Positions 62,817 to 64,000 of a stretch of 64,000 nt of DNA are shown here, piece by piece. The stretch is from Eubacterium sp. (GTDB lineage: Bacteria > Bacillota > Clostridia > Oscillospirales > Acutalibacteraceae), in NCBI GenBank assembly GCA_017463985.1, contig JAFUEH010000011.1, forward strand, positions 1-64,000, in the 5' to 3' direction. The notes under the pieces are model-generated. The model ran no database searches, had not been told where the DNA came from, and was given only the letters and a program-made list of their open reading frames with translations. Position 1 is the first letter of the stretch. Each line of letters starts with the position of its first letter. The position numbers were made by a program, and so were the translations under genes.

Positions 62817-63386
62817 ATGATTGCGGAAGAAAATAAAAAAATCATTGAAAAAGCCGTGCGCGATATTTTGATAGCTGTCGGTGAAAATCCCGACAGAGAG
62901 GGTTTAGCTGAAACACCGCGCCGCGTAGCCAATATGTATGAGGAGCTGTTTGCCGGATTAAATGAGGATCCAACACAGCACCTCAAGCTATTTAATGAAA
63001 AATCAAATGATGAAATGGTCATTGTACGTGATATTCCGTTTTCATCGATGTGCGAGCATCATCTGCTGCCGTTCGTCGGCAAAGCACATATTGCCTATAT
63101 TCCGAGTGACAATAAAATTATCGGTTTGTCTAAGCTGGCGCGCATTGTGGACAATTTTGCAAAAAAACCGCAGGTGCAGGAGCGGTTGACGCATGATATT
63201 GCCGATTTTCTAAATGAAAATTTATCGCCAAAGGGCGTTGCTGTCATTATTGAAGCGGAGCATAGCTGTATGTCGATCCGCGGCGCAAGAGCCTTTGGTT
63301 CACAGACCCAGACGTCGGCGCTGCGCGGCTCTATGCGGACAGATCCGCGTACACGCGCTGAAGCACTGTCGCTGCTGACAAAATAG
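62817..63386 (+). CDS. folE: GTP cyclohydrolase I
   Basis: A 189-residue enzyme that converts GTP to dihydroneopterin triphosphate, first step of folate synthesis. Zinc and catalytic motifs are present: [30 protein letters not shown], and the late Cys-His pair in [20 protein letters not shown] lies before the ATG. It is 10 bases ahead of folP. Confidence 0.97.
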   Translation: MIAEENKKIIEKAVRDILIAVGENPDREGLAETPRRVANMYEELFAGLNEDPTQHLKLFNEKSNDEMVIVRDIPFSSMCEHHLLPFVGKAHIAYIPSDNKIIGLSKLARIVDNFAKKPQVQERLTHDIADFLNENLSPKGVAVIIEAEHSCMSIRGARAFGSQTQTSALRGSMRTDPRTRAEALSLLTK

Positions 63387-63396
63387 GAGAGCGTCA

Positions 63397-64000
63397 TGAT
63401 TTGGCAGTGCAGAGACAAAGCAATAGAATACGGCACGCGCGTATTAGTGATGGGCATCGTCAACGTTACGCCGGATTCCTTTTCGGACGGTGGATGTTAT
63501 GTAACAGCGGAGGCGGCTGTTGCACACGCGTTAACGCTGCTGCAGGACGGCGCAGATATCATCGACCTCGGCGCGCAGTCAACCCGACCCGGCTATCAGG
63601 AAATCACGCCGGAGGAGGAGTGGCAACGGTTACAGCCGGTGATCACAGCACTTCGTCAGCAAACAGCAGCGCCGCTGTCGGTGGACACCTATTTTCCGTC
63701 CGTTGCCGCGAACGCGCTGGCAGCCGGCGCGGATATTATCAATGATGTGAGCGGTACCGTCAGCCTTGAAATGGCGCAGGTCGTGCAGCAATACGGTGCC
63801 GGCTGGGTCATTATGCATAGCGGCGCCGGCGGTATTGAAACGGTCAAAGCGTTCTTTCCGCAGGCAGCAGCGGCAGCGACCGCTTTCGGCGTCCGCAAGG
63901 AACAGCTCTGCTTTGATATGGGCATCGGCTTCGGTAAAAGTGTGGAGGAAAATTTAGCGCTGCTGGCGAATGTTGAAAAATATAAATACAGCGGTTATCC
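63397..64000 (+). CDS. folP: Dihydropteroate synthase (partial, runs off window)
   Basis: About 201 residues are visible before the window ends. They include the pterin/pyrophosphate motifs GIVNVTPDSFSDGG, DIIDLGAQSTRPG, LSVDTYFPSVA, IINDVSG and FDMGIGFGKS. AGGAGAG lies before ATG 63397. It forms a folate operon with folE; further fol genes probably follow. Confidence 0.95.

Overview
The window reads as chromosomal DNA of a strictly anaerobic Clostridia-type Firmicute. An Oscillospirales/Ruminococcaceae-like gut bacterium is my best guess; this is an inference from gene content and order, not a database match. The evidence is two T-box leaders, Soj/ParB/Noc with parS sites of the Firmicute type, RemB (DUF370), DUF951, SpoIIIJ/Jag, a class III ribonucleotide reductase, 2-oxoacid:ferredoxin oxidoreductase, and 2-hydroxyacyl-CoA dehydratase proteins with their activase. 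I saw no rRNA, tRNA, CRISPR array, prophage or intact insertion sequence.

Left part (0.2-15 kb, all minus strand). It starts with a large secreted protein that ends in a Hint (intein/hedgehog-like) domain. Next is a three-gene operon behind a T-box with a probable Leu (CUC) specifier: a LeuA homologue that has lost its metal ligands, a TIM-barrel/acyl-CoA synthetase fusion, and an amidohydrolase. Upstream lies a six-gene operon: CooC-like ATPase, two 2-hydroxyacyl-CoA dehydratase-type subunits, their ATPase activase, a small membrane protein, and a short protein resembling only the middle domain of acetyl-CoA synthase. This last operon is my leading candidate for an undescribed system.

Middle part (15-36.5 kb, mixed strands). 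It holds a TPR/DUF4037 pair, then an anaerobic ribonucleotide reductase module (activase, NrdD with a fused glutaredoxin-like domain, and a thioredoxin-reductase-like flavoprotein), then AzlCD and an M32 carboxypeptidase. A lone E2-type acyltransferase domain is divergent from a second T-box operon. That operon encodes an HTH-cupin-acyl-CoA ligase, a MinD-like ATPase, a ferredoxin subunit and three VOR-type subunits. After it come an M18 aminopeptidase, a Sua5-CoaE fusion, prfA, DUF951 and an S1 protein.

Right part (36.5-64 kb) is the replication-origin neighbourhood. serS, parB, a NERD nuclease-like gene, parA, a tandem parS palindrome, noc, rsmG, mnmG, mnmE, jag, yidC, yidD, rnpA and rpmH are all on the minus strand. 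Next come mtnN, an XRE regulator, a histidine phosphatase and an LCP protein, then gyrA, gyrB, remB, recF, yaaA, dnaN and dnaA, again minus. Right of dnaA the strand switches at a very AT-rich region (putative oriC) to a degenerate LCP protein, folE and a truncated folP. The usual Firmicute layout, with rpmH divergent from dnaA across oriC, is broken: the rpmH cluster lies 12-25 kb downstream of dnaA on the same strand.
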